Position numbers and translations under genes: made by a program
Notes under the pieces: generated by a model
What the model was told of the DNA's origin: nothing
What the model saw: the letters and a program-made list of their open reading frames with translations, nothing else
Database searches by the model: none
NCBI RefSeq assembly: GCF_000227745.2
Contig: NC_018012.1
Span: 992,001 to 1,056,000, forward strand
Length of the DNA stretch: 64,000 nt
Direction of reading: 5' to 3'
From: Thiocystis violascens DSM 198
GTDB taxonomy: Bacteria; Pseudomonadota; Gammaproteobacteria; Chromatiales; Chromatiaceae
Shown: piece after piece, positions 49,426-58,655 of the stretch
Layout: each line of letters starts with the position of its first letter
Numbering within the stretch: the stretch's first letter is position 1

Positions 49426-52400
49426 GTGTCAGTCCAGTCGCCGCCCACTGAAGCCGAATCCACCGCCAGGCTTTTTCGCTCGCTCGTCTTCAAGCCGGCG
49501 GAGGGGGTGTTTCTCTTCCATCCCCGCGCCATGGAACGACTGATCGCGGAACACCTGGAATCGCGGGATCACGAGGGGCCGATCCCGGATCTCGGCTATT
49601 ACCTGATGCCCTCTCCCGCCTTCCTGACCGGTCTGGAATCGGAAAACCCGGAGGCGCTGGCCGTCATCGAGGGGCTGACACTGCCCGATCATGTCATCCT
49701 GCTGCCGATGCCCGTGGAACAACGCCGCGACGCCGCCGGCTTTACCCGTCTGCTGCGCGATTACTGGGCGCGACGCTTCGAGGGCGAGATCGCGCGCGCC
49801 TGGCAGTCGGCCCGCGACACGCGACAGGATCGCGACGCCTTTGGCCCGGAGGCGCTACGGGATCTGATCGGCGCGCCCGCCTGCGCCGAGGTCCGCGATC
49901 TCCTGACCCGCGATGGGGTCATCCCGGCCGGACTTGAGGATGCGCTCGTCTGCCGGGGCTTCGTCGCCTTCGTCACCCGCCTGCGCTATTTTTGCCCCGG
50001 TGCGCGCGGTTTCTTTTTTCCGGCTGTCCACGATTGGGCGGAGTTGGATCGTTGGATGGCGGCGAGCGGGCTCGACCTGCCGGCGGCGCGGCCCGGTCAC
50101 CCGCTCCCCCCGCTGCTGGAACGAACCTGTCCCGAGCCGCGCTGCGGCCATCCCTCCCAGGTGCCGCTTCTGCCAAGCGATCTGTCCTATGCCCGCTCGG
50201 ATCCTGATTTCGTGCCCCATCGACTCGCCATCGAAGGGCGGCACGCGGCACGCGTCGCGGAGGATATCGAAGACCTACGGGAGATTGGCCTGAATCCGCC
50301 CGATCCGGACTTGCCCAAACGGCCTCCGGGCGTGCCGCCGCCGCTTGAAGCGCGCTGTCTGGCCGCGCTCCGCCAGGGTCTGCAATTGCCGCGACATGAC
50401 TGGCGGATTCATCTGCGCGACGCGCTTCTGGGTTTCCTCGCCCCCCTGCTGGATCTGTTACTGGCCTTTCCGACCCTGTTCCGACGACGCGGCTCGCCCA
50501 CTCTGATCGCCAGCGGTATCCGGCTGGAGCTGTACCTGATCCTGTTCCGCCATGCCGTGCGCACCGCCCAGCGCGCCGAACTCAGCGACCGCTATGGCGC
50601 AGCCATCGACCAACTGGCCGCGGCGCAGTTACGTTTTCAAGCCATGGGCGAGCCCTGCGCCCCAGAAGCCGAGCAGGTCAGGCGGACCTTGACCCAACGT
50701 CGACTCGGCGCCGAAGAGGCGCTCTCCAATCAGTTGGCGGCCAAATGGAAGCTCGCGCCGGACAGCGCGCATGAGTTGCGGGTGCTCGCGCGACGGCTGG
50801 GCGCCGACCTGCTCGATTCACCACGCGCCTGGCCCGCGCACAGCCTGCTGCTGACGCTGGAGCGGGTGCTGCTGGAAAGCCGCACGACCTATTACCGATT
50901 TCGGCCCTTCCACTGGCTGTTGAGCGCCGGGAGGCTCCGATTCCGCCAGATCCTGCCATTCCAGGCGAATCTCAAGGCGCTGCGCGCGCTCGACACTGGA
51001 CTCAACCGGCTGGAACAACTCGGCTGGCCCACGGCGGACGCCGAACGCTTCAGCCAGCCGCTGCACGCGATCTCCAGGCGGCTCACCGTCCACCTGGAGA
51101 AGCCGCTCAAACCTCTGTTGAAGCGCGCGCTCCAGGACGCCGGATTCAACCCCGGCAATCACCGCGAGGAGGTCGCCGCGCACAAGCTGCTGCGCGAACT
51201 CCTGGATGTCATCGAACACCGACGGCATCTGAAATTCACCGACGTTCGAGACATTCTCGCCCGCAACGTCCTGCGGCTCCCGGATTTCACCATTGCGGAA
51301 CTGCTGCGCGGCGACCGGCTCGCGCGCTTTGATCGTCTGGCCGCGCACGCGCTGCCCGGCGTCTATCAACCGGGCGAGTTTTATCTCAAGGGCTTGCAGC
51401 AACTGGGCGCACCGCTGTTCGGCACCCCGCTGGGCCGGCTGCTCCTGCGTCATCTGATCCTGCCCTTTGGCCTCGCCTTTCTGGGACTTAAAACCCTGGA
51501 CGTGTTGATTGGTCTGATCACCCACCATCCATCCGACCTCGACTTGACGACGCCCTGGCTCATCGGCGGCGTCGGCCTGCTCATCAACGCCATCGCTTAC
51601 ACGCATTCGCTACGACAGGGCGCTCTGGCCCTGTTGCGCGGACTCTGGTGGGGGCTGCGACTGCTGTTCTATGACGGTCTGCGACGTTTCATGCGCTGGC
51701 AGCCGATCATCGCGCTTCTCGAAACCAGTCTGGTCCGGGGACTGGACCGCAACCTGCTGCGGCCCTTTGTGATCGGAGCACTGCTGGTGTTGCCATTTCT
51801 CGGCATCGCCAGCCTGCTCGAAGGCTCGCCGGTGGAGCCTGGCATCTCGCTGTTCGCGCTCGCCCTGGCCTTGGGCACCCTAGTGCGCAACACCCCCGCC
51901 GGGCGTCACCTGCTGGACGACGCCATCAGCACCGTCGGCCGCTTCCTTCGACTAGCGAACCAGACCCTGATTCTGGGACTGGTACGCGAACTCATGCAGT
52001 TCTTCAAGGACATCACCCGGCGTTTCCAGCAGGGCCTGCACTGGATCGAGGAATTACTGAGCCATCGGCTGGGCGAATCGCGGCTGAAACTCGCCATCAA
52101 GGCCGTACTGATACCCGTCTGGCGCTTTCTGGAAGCCTTGATTCAATTCTACGTCACGGTCCTGGTCGAACCCCAGGTCAACCCCATTAAGCACTTTCCG
52201 CTGGTCACCATCGGTCACAAGGTGATGCTCCCCTTCTTTCCGGTTATCACCAGCTTTCTGTTTACCGTGACCGAAACCCTGCTGCCCAAATGGATCGCCT
52301 ATCCCTTCGTCACGCTCACCGTCCTCCTCCTGCCCGGCCTGGCCGGATTCCTGGTCTGGGAACTCAAGGAAAACTGGAAGCTCTACGCCGCCAATCATCC

Positions 52401-53019
52401 CGCCCTGGGACCGGCCGCCGGTGCCCGCCCCGGTCTGCAAGCAATGCGCCGCGCCGACCTCCCGGACGCCCCCATCGAACCCGCCATCATCGGCGGACAT
52501 GGCGAGACCATGCGCGGACTCCTGCGCCGCGGCTTTCACAGCGGCACGCTGCCGAAAGCCTTCGACCGGCTCCGGCGCGTGCTGCGCCAGCAACTGCGCG
52601 ACGGCAGTGAAACCCCGCAACGCCTGCGTGAGGCACAGCGCCATCTGGCCGAGATCGAACGGGCCATCTGCGTGTTCTGCGACCGCGAGCTGGGCTACGC
52701 GCTCCGGCGACGCTGCAAGCATCCGCATTGCGCGCTGACACGGATCGAGACCCGGCGTCCGCGTCTGGCCACCGCCTCGTTCGAGCTCACCCTGGAGTTG
52801 TATAGCCAGTCCCCGGAAACCCCCGACCCGATCGAACTGCGTCTCTGCTTCTGCCTGCTGGAACCCGACCTTTACCTGAAGGTCGTGATCGACGGTCCCC
52901 GCGCCAACCTCGACGACACCTGCTGGCGACTCGTCCAAGAAGATATCCGGGTCTTCGGCGGACGCGCCGGCGCCAGTCAGACCCTGCTGGACATGCACGA
53001 GATCGACATCGGGGACTGA
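49426..53019 (+). CDS. Very large membrane protein of unknown function (1197 residues)
   Basis: I do not recognise this protein. It starts with GTG (MSVQSPPTEAE). A soluble region spans about 330 residues, followed by a hydrophobic stretch near 335-360 (GFLAPLLDLLLAFPTLF). An Arg/Leu-rich helical domain runs to about 665. A cluster of about six helices (about 670-830) follows, then more near 945-1010. The C-terminus is soluble and cytoplasmic-looking, with an imperfect Cys cluster (CVFCDRELGY then CKHPHC). It stands alone on its strand; a tandem repeat array begins at its stop codon. Confidence 0.8.
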   Translation: MSVQSPPTEAESTARLFRSLVFKPAEGVFLFHPRAMERLIAEHLESRDHEGPIPDLGYYLMPSPAFLTGLESENPEALAVIEGLTLPDHVILLPMPVEQRRDAAGFTRLLRDYWARRFEGEIARAWQSARDTRQDRDAFGPEALRDLIGAPACAEVRDLLTRDGVIPAGLEDALVCRGFVAFVTRLRYFCPGARGFFFPAVHDWAELDRWMAASGLDLPAARPGHPLPPLLERTCPEPRCGHPSQVPLLPSDLSYARSDPDFVPHRLAIEGRHAARVAEDIEDLREIGLNPPDPDLPKRPPGVPPPLEARCLAALRQGLQLPRHDWRIHLRDALLGFLAPLLDLLLAFPTLFRRRGSPTLIASGIRLELYLILFRHAVRTAQRAELSDRYGAAIDQLAAAQLRFQAMGEPCAPEAEQVRRTLTQRRLGAEEALSNQLAAKWKLAPDSAHELRVLARRLGADLLDSPRAWPAHSLLLTLERVLLESRTTYYRFRPFHWLLSAGRLRFRQILPFQANLKALRALDTGLNRLEQLGWPTADAERFSQPLHAISRRLTVHLEKPLKPLLKRALQDAGFNPGNHREEVAAHKLLRELLDVIEHRRHLKFTDVRDILARNVLRLPDFTIAELLRGDRLARFDRLAAHALPGVYQPGEFYLKGLQQLGAPLFGTPLGRLLLRHLILPFGLAFLGLKTLDVLIGLITHHPSDLDLTTPWLIGGVGLLINAIAYTHSLRQGALALLRGLWWGLRLLFYDGLRRFMRWQPIIALLETSLVRGLDRNLLRPFVIGALLVLPFLGIASLLEGSPVEPGISLFALALALGTLVRNTPAGRHLLDDAISTVGRFLRLANQTLILGLVRELMQFFKDITRRFQQGLHWIEELLSHRLGESRLKLAIKAVLIPVWRFLEALIQFYVTVLVEPQVNPIKHFPLVTIGHKVMLPFFPVITSFLFTVTETLLPKWIAYPFVTLTVLLLPGLAGFLVWELKENWKLYAANHPALGPAAGARPGLQAMRRADLPDAPIEPAIIGGHGETMRGLLRRGFHSGTLPKAFDRLRRVLRQQLRDGSETPQRLREAQRHLAEIERAICVFCDRELGYALRRRCKHPHCALTRIETRRPRLATASFELTLELYSQSPETPDPIELRLCFCLLEPDLYLKVVIDGPRANLDDTCWRLVQEDIRVFGGRAGASQTLLDMHEIDIGD

Positions 53020-53185
53020 GGCACTCGCCCCCGCCATGAAGCCGTTCATGGTGAGGCGCTCGCCCCGCCTGAAGCCGTTCGTGGTGAGGCACTCGCCCCG
53101 CCTGAAGCCGTTCATGGTGAGGCACTTGCCCCGCCTGAAGCCGTTCGTGGTGAGGCACTCGAACCACGAATGGCTTCACGCTCCG
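53020..53185. repeat. GAAGCCGTTCGTGG repeat, copy 3: four-unit 33-bp tandem array
   Basis: GAAGCCGTTC recurs at 53038, 53071, 53104 and 53137, a period of 33 bp. Units alternate TTCATGG and TTCGTGG. The last unit pairs with ACCACGAATGGCTTC (53163-53177). It begins directly after the stop of the 1197-residue gene. It is not a CRISPR array because there are no unique spacers. Confidence 0.92.
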
Positions 53186-53230
53186 AGCCCGAGCAGCAGG
53201 ATGGCGAGTCGGTTGTTATACGTAGCGCAC

Positions 53231-53722
53231 TCACAGCCTGCGCCGGAGTTCCAAAAAGGTCATGGCAAAGGCATTACGCGCATCGGCGGCGTGCTCGATT
53301 CGAGTCACCTCGTGCCACTGCGTCGGATCCCAGTGCGGAAACAGGGCATCGCCGTCGACCCGGACATGGACTAGCGTCAGATAGAGACGGCTGGCGCGCG
53401 GCAGTGCTTCGGTATACAGCGCGGCACCGCCCACAATCATCAACTCGGGAACGCCGCCCGCGACTGCTACGGCCGCATCGAGCGAGGCAACGACCGTGCA
53501 ACCGTCCGCCCGAAAATCCGGGTTGCGAGACAGAACGATATGCCGTCGTCGCGGCAGCAGACCCGGCAGCGACTCCCAGGTACGCCGCCCCATGACGATG
53601 GGTTTATCCAGAGTCAAGCGCTTGAAGTGCGCCAAATCGGCCGGTAAACGCCAAGGCAGGGCATTGTCGCGACCAATGACGCCATTCTCTGCAACCGCGG
53701 CAACCAGCGCGAGGATCGGCAC
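53231..53722 (-). CDS. folA: Dihydrofolate reductase
   Basis: FolA reduces dihydrofolate with NADPH. The protein shows VAAVAENGVIGRDNALPW, the catalytic Asp region RLPADLAHFK, NADPH motif GRRTWESL and VGGAALYTEAL. GTG at 53722 (163 residues) is preferred because GGGAG lies about 8 nt upstream and the N-terminus then matches the family. ATG at 53770 would add 16 residues of no recognised homology. It follows rsfS and nadD, unlike the usual rlmH partner. Confidence 0.93.
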   Translation of the reverse strand: MPILALVAAVAENGVIGRDNALPWRLPADLAHFKRLTLDKPIVMGRRTWESLPGLLPRRRHIVLSRNPDFRADGCTVVASLDAAVAVAGGVPELMIVGGAALYTEALPRASRLYLTLVHVRVDGDALFPHWDPTQWHEVTRIEHAADARNAFAMTFLELRRRL

Positions 53723-53780
53723 AGCGGTCTCCCGAGCGCCGATAGAATCCACCGCATCCACTCCCGCCATGCGTTCCAAC

Positions 53781-54137
53781 TCAGACCGAACTCGCCGCCA
53801 TCATCGGCTCCGCGGCGGGCGTGGACCAGAGACGCTCCAGGTTATAGAAATCGCGCACCTTCGGCAGCATCACATGAACGACGACACCGTTCAGATCCAC
53901 CAGCGCCCATTCGCCCTCGGCAACGCCCTCGGTTCCCAGGGGCGTTTCGCCCGCTTCCTTCGACCGAAAGGCGACGGTTTCAGCGATGGCCTTGACGTGC
54001 CGGTCCGAGGTACCGGACGCGACCACCATATAATCGGTAATGGCCGTCTTGCCGCGAACGTCCATGACATTCACATCGCGAGCCTTCATATCGGCCAGCG
54101 TTTCCTCGACTAATTGCCGAAGTTGCTCAAGTTGCAT
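53781..54137 (-). CDS. rsfS: Ribosomal silencing factor
   Basis: RsfS binds ribosomal protein L14 and blocks subunit joining during starvation. The 118-residue protein has the family core VMDVRGKTAITDYMVVASGTS and EGEWALVDLNGVVVHVM. ATG 54137 (MQLEQLRQL) is preferred to one six codons upstream. The nadD-rsfS pair is conserved in bacteria. Confidence 0.97.
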   Translation of the reverse strand: MQLEQLRQLVEETLADMKARDVNVMDVRGKTAITDYMVVASGTSDRHVKAIAETVAFRSKEAGETPLGTEGVAEGEWALVDLNGVVVHVMLPKVRDFYNLERLWSTPAAEPMMAASSV

Positions 54138-54190
54138 GCGGTCTCCGCTGCTCAAAAAAGAAAAACAAGTATGGATGCGAACCCATCCAT

Positions 54191-54829
54191 TTAACCGACC
54201 GATCGATAGAGCCCCTCACGCTCGATCAGCGCGAGCACCCCATCGGGCAGAAGATAGCGCGAACTCAGACCTCGCGCGACCAATTGCCGAATACGCGTCG
54301 ATGAAATCGCAACCTGCGTGACATCCTGATACAGAATGCGACCGCCCGGCTCCGCCGCCAGGGACGCCGGATCATCGCCGCCATGCTCCAGATACAGGTT
54401 TCTGAGAAACGGGTCCGCGACCGAGCCATGACCTGGCCGGCGCATGACAACCAGATGCGCCAACTCAAGAATCCCGAGCGGCCGATACCACGACTGGAAG
54501 CCCGCGAAGGCATCGGCCCCCACCAAGAGACACAACGGCACCCGCGGACCCAATTCGGCGCGCAGCGAGACCAAGGTGTCATAGGAAAAGGAACCGCCCG
54601 AGCGCTCCAACTCGCGTGCGTCCGCCACGAAGCCGGGCTGCCCCGCGATCGCCGCCTCCAGCATCCGCAAACGCAACGCACCCGCCGCCTGAGGCTGCGG
54701 ACGATGCACGGCGACATTCAAGGGGATAAAGCGCACCTCGGCGAGACCCAGTCCCTGCAGACAGTCCAATGCCGGACGCAGATGCCCGAAATGGATGGGA
54801 TCGAAGGTTCCGCCGAGAATGCCGATCAT
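54191..54829 (-). CDS. nadD: Nicotinate-mononucleotide adenylyltransferase
   Basis: NadD makes nicotinate adenine dinucleotide from NaMN and ATP. The 212-residue protein has the nucleotidyltransferase motif GILGGTFDPIHFGHLRPA and the C-terminal ISSTRIRQLVARG. ATG 54829 puts the motif at the usual N-terminal position. Confidence 0.97.
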   Translation of the reverse strand: MIGILGGTFDPIHFGHLRPALDCLQGLGLAEVRFIPLNVAVHRPQPQAAGALRLRMLEAAIAGQPGFVADARELERSGGSFSYDTLVSLRAELGPRVPLCLLVGADAFAGFQSWYRPLGILELAHLVVMRRPGHGSVADPFLRNLYLEHGGDDPASLAAEPGGRILYQDVTQVAISSTRIRQLVARGLSSRYLLPDGVLALIEREGLYRSVG

Positions 54830-54846
54830 GCATGAACAAACCGCGA

Positions 54847-55005
54847 TCAATTATGCGACTTGATCAACAGCTTGAGGATTTTCAGATTGATCACCCAAAA
54901 ACGGTAAAACTGCCAGATGAAGGAGGTTCGCATGTAACGAACCCATTTCGTGGGCACCGGCGGATAGTACGCCTGCTGATAGGGCTCTTTGTTCTTGGCG
55001 GCCAT
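54847..55005 (-). CDS. 52-residue basic membrane peptide next to the SQR-like gene
   Basis: I do not recognise this small protein. It reads MAAKNKEPYQQAYYPPVPTK, then a basic aromatic region (WVRYMRTSFIWQFYRFWV) and an amphipathic or membrane helix ending LKLLIKSHN. GAGG lies about 11 nt before the ATG. It follows the SQR-like gene by 38 bp on the same strand, which suggests co-expression and a possible membrane-anchoring or partner role. The nadD gene starts 17 bp downstream. Confidence 0.7.
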   Translation of the reverse strand: MAAKNKEPYQQAYYPPVPTKWVRYMRTSFIWQFYRFWVINLKILKLLIKSHN

Positions 55006-55043
55006 AAGTCTCTGCCTCACTTTAAAGATGAACGGAAAACGCC

Positions 55044-56501
55044 TCAATCCGGAAGAATGGACCAACCCGGACGGAGTTTGGCCTGGTAGATGAACACATG
55101 GTGAAGAATGTATTTCATCCAATGCCCCGCTAGCCCGATCTCGCCGAAGGTGAGGTTCATATCCCGTCCATATTCGGGATAGGTCTCGTAATCCGGAACG
55201 ACGGGGAACACCGTCATGGTCGCGGCGGTGCCGTTGAAGATATCCGAGCCGGTCGAGGCCAGGCAAGCGGCGCCCATCTCGCCCATGGAGGCGGAATGCG
55301 TCGGCTCCGGCGCGCCCTTGAGCATGTCGCGGAGACTCTCCGCCACGGCCTTGCCGATGGACGCCGAGGGCATGCCGGTCCGCGGCGGAGTGGGGCTGAT
55401 CTGGGTGCCGTTGGGGCTCTTCATGACCTTGCTGATGGGATGCGGCGGCGCGAAGGCGATGCCGATCGCGAACATGTTCTTGTATTTCGGCGTCTGATAG
55501 GTTCTGGGCCAATCGGCCTTGCTCCACTCCTCGAACGGCTTGGGAGCGTAATCGGCATCGACCTTCATGAAACCGTTGGGCGCGAAGATCTGATCGGTGA
55601 TGTCGGCGCCAGACTTGTCGAACGCCTTCAGACCGACCCCCGAGAAGGGCGGAATCAGCATGGAGAAATCGAAGTCCAGTTCATGATAGGTGCCGTCGAG
55701 CAGTTCGTAGTGAATCTTGCCCGGCTCGATCTTGGTGATGTGCGCGCGGGTGATCCATTCCATGCCGCGCTCGACCATCAGCGACTCGGCGAACACCTTG
55801 CCGTTGGTCACATAGCCGCCACGGGTGATATGCACGCCGCCCATGCCGAAATCGCCCAGTTCGTATTCGTTGCTGATCCAGACCAGCCGCGCGCGTTCGC
55901 GCACGCCCGCCTCGCGCAAGGCATGGTCGACATTGTAGATATACTCGAAGGCCGCGCCCTGGCATGTGCACATGCCGTGCCCAGTGCCGATGACAAAGGT
56001 GCGCTCCTCGCCAGCCTTCATCGCCTCGATGTTCTTTTGCAGTTGCGAGTTCGCCTCCAGCGCGTGGCCGGGCGTGCAGACCGACACGGTATGACCGCCT
56101 TCGGGCCCCAAGCCGGGCGTGGCGCCGAAATTCAGCTTGGGACCGGTGGCGTTGACCAGATAGTCGTACTCGATGGCCTCGGTCTGCCCGGCCCGCGACA
56201 TCTCCGTGTATTCGACCGTCACAAAGGGACTGGCATGCTCGGCATCGCCTTCTGGGTTGATCGACAGAGCCTTGGCCTGACGAAAATCCACGTTGATTTT
56301 TTTGTAGATCGGGGCAAGTTCGAAGGTCACCTGACGCTCCGTCATTTCGCCCACACCCACCCAGATATTCGACGGAATCCAATTCCACTTGGAATTCGGC
56401 GAGACCACGATAATCTGATGCTTTTTCCCAACCCATTTGCCCAGGTATCGGGCAGTGGTGTGGCCGGAAATACCCGCCCCAAGGATAACGATACGTGCCA
56501 T
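55044..56501 (-). CDS. Sulfide:quinone oxidoreductase-like flavoprotein
   Basis: The 485-residue FAD protein of the disulfide-reductase fold probably oxidises sulfide to polysulfide and reduces quinone on the periplasmic face of the inner membrane. The FAD site is IVILGAGISGHTTARYL; NATGPKLNFGATPGL is typical of SQR. Cysteines that could be redox-active are C142, C178, C180 (GMCTCQGAAFE) and C413. The site where many SQRs have Cys in GVCVAIPP reads GIAFAPPHP here, so its type is unusual or divergent. There is no N-terminal signal peptide, as is common in SQR. I cannot assign it to a numbered SQR type. Confidence 0.85.
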   Translation of the reverse strand: MARIVILGAGISGHTTARYLGKWVGKKHQIIVVSPNSKWNWIPSNIWVGVGEMTERQVTFELAPIYKKINVDFRQAKALSINPEGDAEHASPFVTVEYTEMSRAGQTEAIEYDYLVNATGPKLNFGATPGLGPEGGHTVSVCTPGHALEANSQLQKNIEAMKAGEERTFVIGTGHGMCTCQGAAFEYIYNVDHALREAGVRERARLVWISNEYELGDFGMGGVHITRGGYVTNGKVFAESLMVERGMEWITRAHITKIEPGKIHYELLDGTYHELDFDFSMLIPPFSGVGLKAFDKSGADITDQIFAPNGFMKVDADYAPKPFEEWSKADWPRTYQTPKYKNMFAIGIAFAPPHPISKVMKSPNGTQISPTPPRTGMPSASIGKAVAESLRDMLKGAPEPTHSASMGEMGAACLASTGSDIFNGTAATMTVFPVVPDYETYPEYGRDMNLTFGEIGLAGHWMKYILHHVFIYQAKLRPGWSILPD

Positions 56502-56730
56502 ATGCAGACTCCAGGTTCGATTCAGCCATCGTCGCTTAAAGTTCGTCGCTTCAAACGGCGTCGATCAATTCCCATCTCATCCTATTCTTATCGACATGAA
56601 TGATCCTTGTCGAGCAAAAGAAAAAAACGCTTATATACTGATTTAGTACGCCAAATACCCGCGCGATCAGCAGTTCTCAGTATGGTCTAATGGAGCGAAA
56701 AATCCGGACGAATCATGCGCCAGATACCCC

Positions 56731-57501
56731 CTAACCGGTCTTCGGTTTCCGCTCGGTTGCTCGCCGATCGGAAACGCGGCGGTCGCTGCCGCGCCGCTCC
56801 GTCGATCTCCGATCCGTCTCTTTCTCGATGAAAGCCGCAAAGCGCTTGCGCAACTTGGGTATCTCCAGGAGCGCGGCGAGGCTGCGCTTGCGGCAACCCT
56901 TGACCAGGGAGGCGGGGTCGAAAAAGGCCTTAGCGTTGCCGACCGACAGGACGAAGGGCGGACGGCCCTCGCGGCAGAGCAGGTAACTCATCACCAGGGC
57001 GCCGGTGCGGTGGTTGCCCTCGATGAACAACTGGGGCGCGGAGAGCATCTGGATGAAGACCCCGGCGGCACGTCGACAGACCCGGTCCTCCTTGTGATCG
57101 GCCAGATAGTTCATCAATGACCGCACACCGCCGGGATTGGAGTCGTTGTAGAAGCGTCGCTCGGTCTCCTGGGCGTGGGGCGCGCAATCCTCGAAGGCCA
57201 GATCGCTGGCCCCGCAGAGCACCAGCAGATTGAGCTGCAACAGATGTCTGGAGTTACCGCGCGCGAGCGGGTCGATGTCAGCGGCGAGCAGCTCACCGAC
57301 ATAGTCGTAGCCGGCAAGCAGGTTGTCCACCACCTCGTCCCGCAGCGGGTCGCGCGGGGTCTCCAGGCTCTCGTTGATCCGCGCGAAATCGCGTTGGACC
57401 GCGCGCAGTGAGGCTTCGATGGCGGACAGGTCGAGGCGGGATTTCGACACTCCTGGCTCCTGGGGCGCGGGCGCCAACCGATCAATGGACGGGGCGATCA
57501 C
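56731..57501 (-). CDS. Fic-like fold protein with degenerate active-site motif
   Basis: The 256-residue protein has a Fic/Doc-like pattern QLFIEGNHRTGALVMSYLL at about 157-175, compared with the consensus H-x-F-x-(D/E)-G-N-G-R. The catalytic His is replaced by Gln and the second Gly by His, so AMP-transferase activity is doubtful. The C-terminal tail is an Arg/Asp/Ser repeat (RRSTERRGSDRRVSDRR). The start codon is GTG 57501. It has no same-strand partner closer than 229 bp. Its function is unknown. Confidence 0.65.
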   Translation of the reverse strand: MIAPSIDRLAPAPQEPGVSKSRLDLSAIEASLRAVQRDFARINESLETPRDPLRDEVVDNLLAGYDYVGELLAADIDPLARGNSRHLLQLNLLVLCGASDLAFEDCAPHAQETERRFYNDSNPGGVRSLMNYLADHKEDRVCRRAAGVFIQMLSAPQLFIEGNHRTGALVMSYLLCREGRPPFVLSVGNAKAFFDPASLVKGCRKRSLAALLEIPKLRKRFAAFIEKETDRRSTERRGSDRRVSDRRATERKPKTG

Positions 57502-57535
57502 GCGGCCTTGCGCGACTCGGACCCGGCAAGACGAA

Positions 57536-57559
57536 AGGGGCGCCGTCCCTGGCGCCCCT
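57536..57559 (-). terminator. Terminator after the pst cluster
   Basis: AGGGGCGCC and GGCGCCCCT form a 9-bp stem with a 6-nt loop, followed by TTTCG on the minus strand. It lies 28 bp after the stop of the first pstS gene and should end the pst transcript. Confidence 0.7.
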
Positions 57560-57586
57560 ATCCCCCAACACGGCTGAAATCCAACC

Positions 57587-58636
57587 CTATCGAACGCGCG
57601 CGAGCGCCTCCCTGGCCTTCGCGATCATGGGTTCCGGCAGCGGAACATAGCCCAGATCACGCGCCACCACCTGGCCCTGGTCGAGCCCCCAGGTCAGAGC
57701 GTCCTTGAGCGCGGTACCCTTGGCCGGATCGGCATAGTGCTCGTTCAGCAGGATCCAGGTATAGCTGACGATCGGATACGCCTCGGCGCCCTCCGGATCC
57801 GGAACGAAGAGGCGCAGATCCTCGGGGATCTCGCTTGCCGAGGCCAGGGCCGCCTGGCCCGCGCCAGGGCTTGGCATCACCGGAAGGCCGGAGCGGTTCT
57901 CCAGGATGGCGACTGGCATTCCTAGACGTTCGGCGAACTCGTATTCCATGTAACCGATGGCGCCATCCGTGATCTTGACGCGCTGGGCGACGCCTTCGTT
58001 GCCGCGCGCGGTCATGGCCTTGCCCGGCCAGTCGATCAGCTTGCCGATCCCCGGCCCCTCGGCGCTCCACCAGGGGTCGATGGCCCCCAGATGATTGGTG
58101 AAGGCGAAGGTGGTGCCGCTCGAATCGCGCCGGACCACCGGCACGATGGCCTTGTTCGGCAGGGCGATACCTGGATTCGAGGCGCGGATGCGCGGATCGT
58201 CCCAGGTACGGATGCGGCCCGCGAAGATGTCGAGATAGACATCCCGCTTCAGGGACAACCCCTCAAGCACGCCAGGAATGTTATAGGCGAGTACCACCAT
58301 GCCCGCGGTCATGGGGATCATGATCGCGCCGCGTTCCGGGTCGACCCGCGCCAGATCCTTGTCGGACAGGGCCGCGTCGCTGGCCCCGAAGTCCACCGTG
58401 CCAGCGAGAAAGCGGCTGACGCCCTCGCCGCTGCCCACCGCGTCATAGGTGAAGATCCGATCCGGGCGAACCTGGCGATAGTCGATGATCCAGCGCTGAT
58501 AGAGCGGCGCGGGGAAGGTGGCGCCCGCGCCCACGATCGTCAGTGTGTCGGCCGTCTCGTCGGAGACGCCGAGGCCCGGGAGTCCGGCGGCGAGCAGCGC
58601 CAGTAGCACGCCCGCCAATGCGTTCTTGCCCATCAT
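57587..58636 (-). CDS. pstS: Phosphate ABC transporter substrate-binding protein, paralogue 1
   Basis: This is a periplasmic phosphate-binding protein. The 349-residue precursor has a signal peptide (cleaved near residue 25), then VGAGATFPAPLYQRW, GSGEGVSRF, DFGASDAALS and RRDSSGTTFAF, which are typical phosphate-site segments. It lies after pstB, where phoU is often found, 19 bp from the pstB stop. A terminator follows. Together with 61491 and 63091 it makes three paralogues in the cluster. Confidence 0.93.
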   Translation of the reverse strand: MMGKNALAGVLLALLAAGLPGLGVSDETADTLTIVGAGATFPAPLYQRWIIDYRQVRPDRIFTYDAVGSGEGVSRFLAGTVDFGASDAALSDKDLARVDPERGAIMIPMTAGMVVLAYNIPGVLEGLSLKRDVYLDIFAGRIRTWDDPRIRASNPGIALPNKAIVPVVRRDSSGTTFAFTNHLGAIDPWWSAEGPGIGKLIDWPGKAMTARGNEGVAQRVKITDGAIGYMEYEFAERLGMPVAILENRSGLPVMPSPGAGQAALASASEIPEDLRLFVPDPEGAEAYPIVSYTWILLNEHYADPAKGTALKDALTWGLDQGQVVARDLGYVPLPEPMIAKAREALARVR

Positions 58637-58655
58637 GATGTCTCCTGGGAGCGTC

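Noticed and set aside
53020..53185. Possible CRISPR array from regular 33-bp repeats
   Set aside because: The whole unit repeats without unique spacers, and no cas genes are near.
54847..55527. 226-residue frame overlapping the SQR-like gene
   Set aside because: Only the last 52 codons, after the SQR stop, look like a real protein with its own start; the rest is a shadow.
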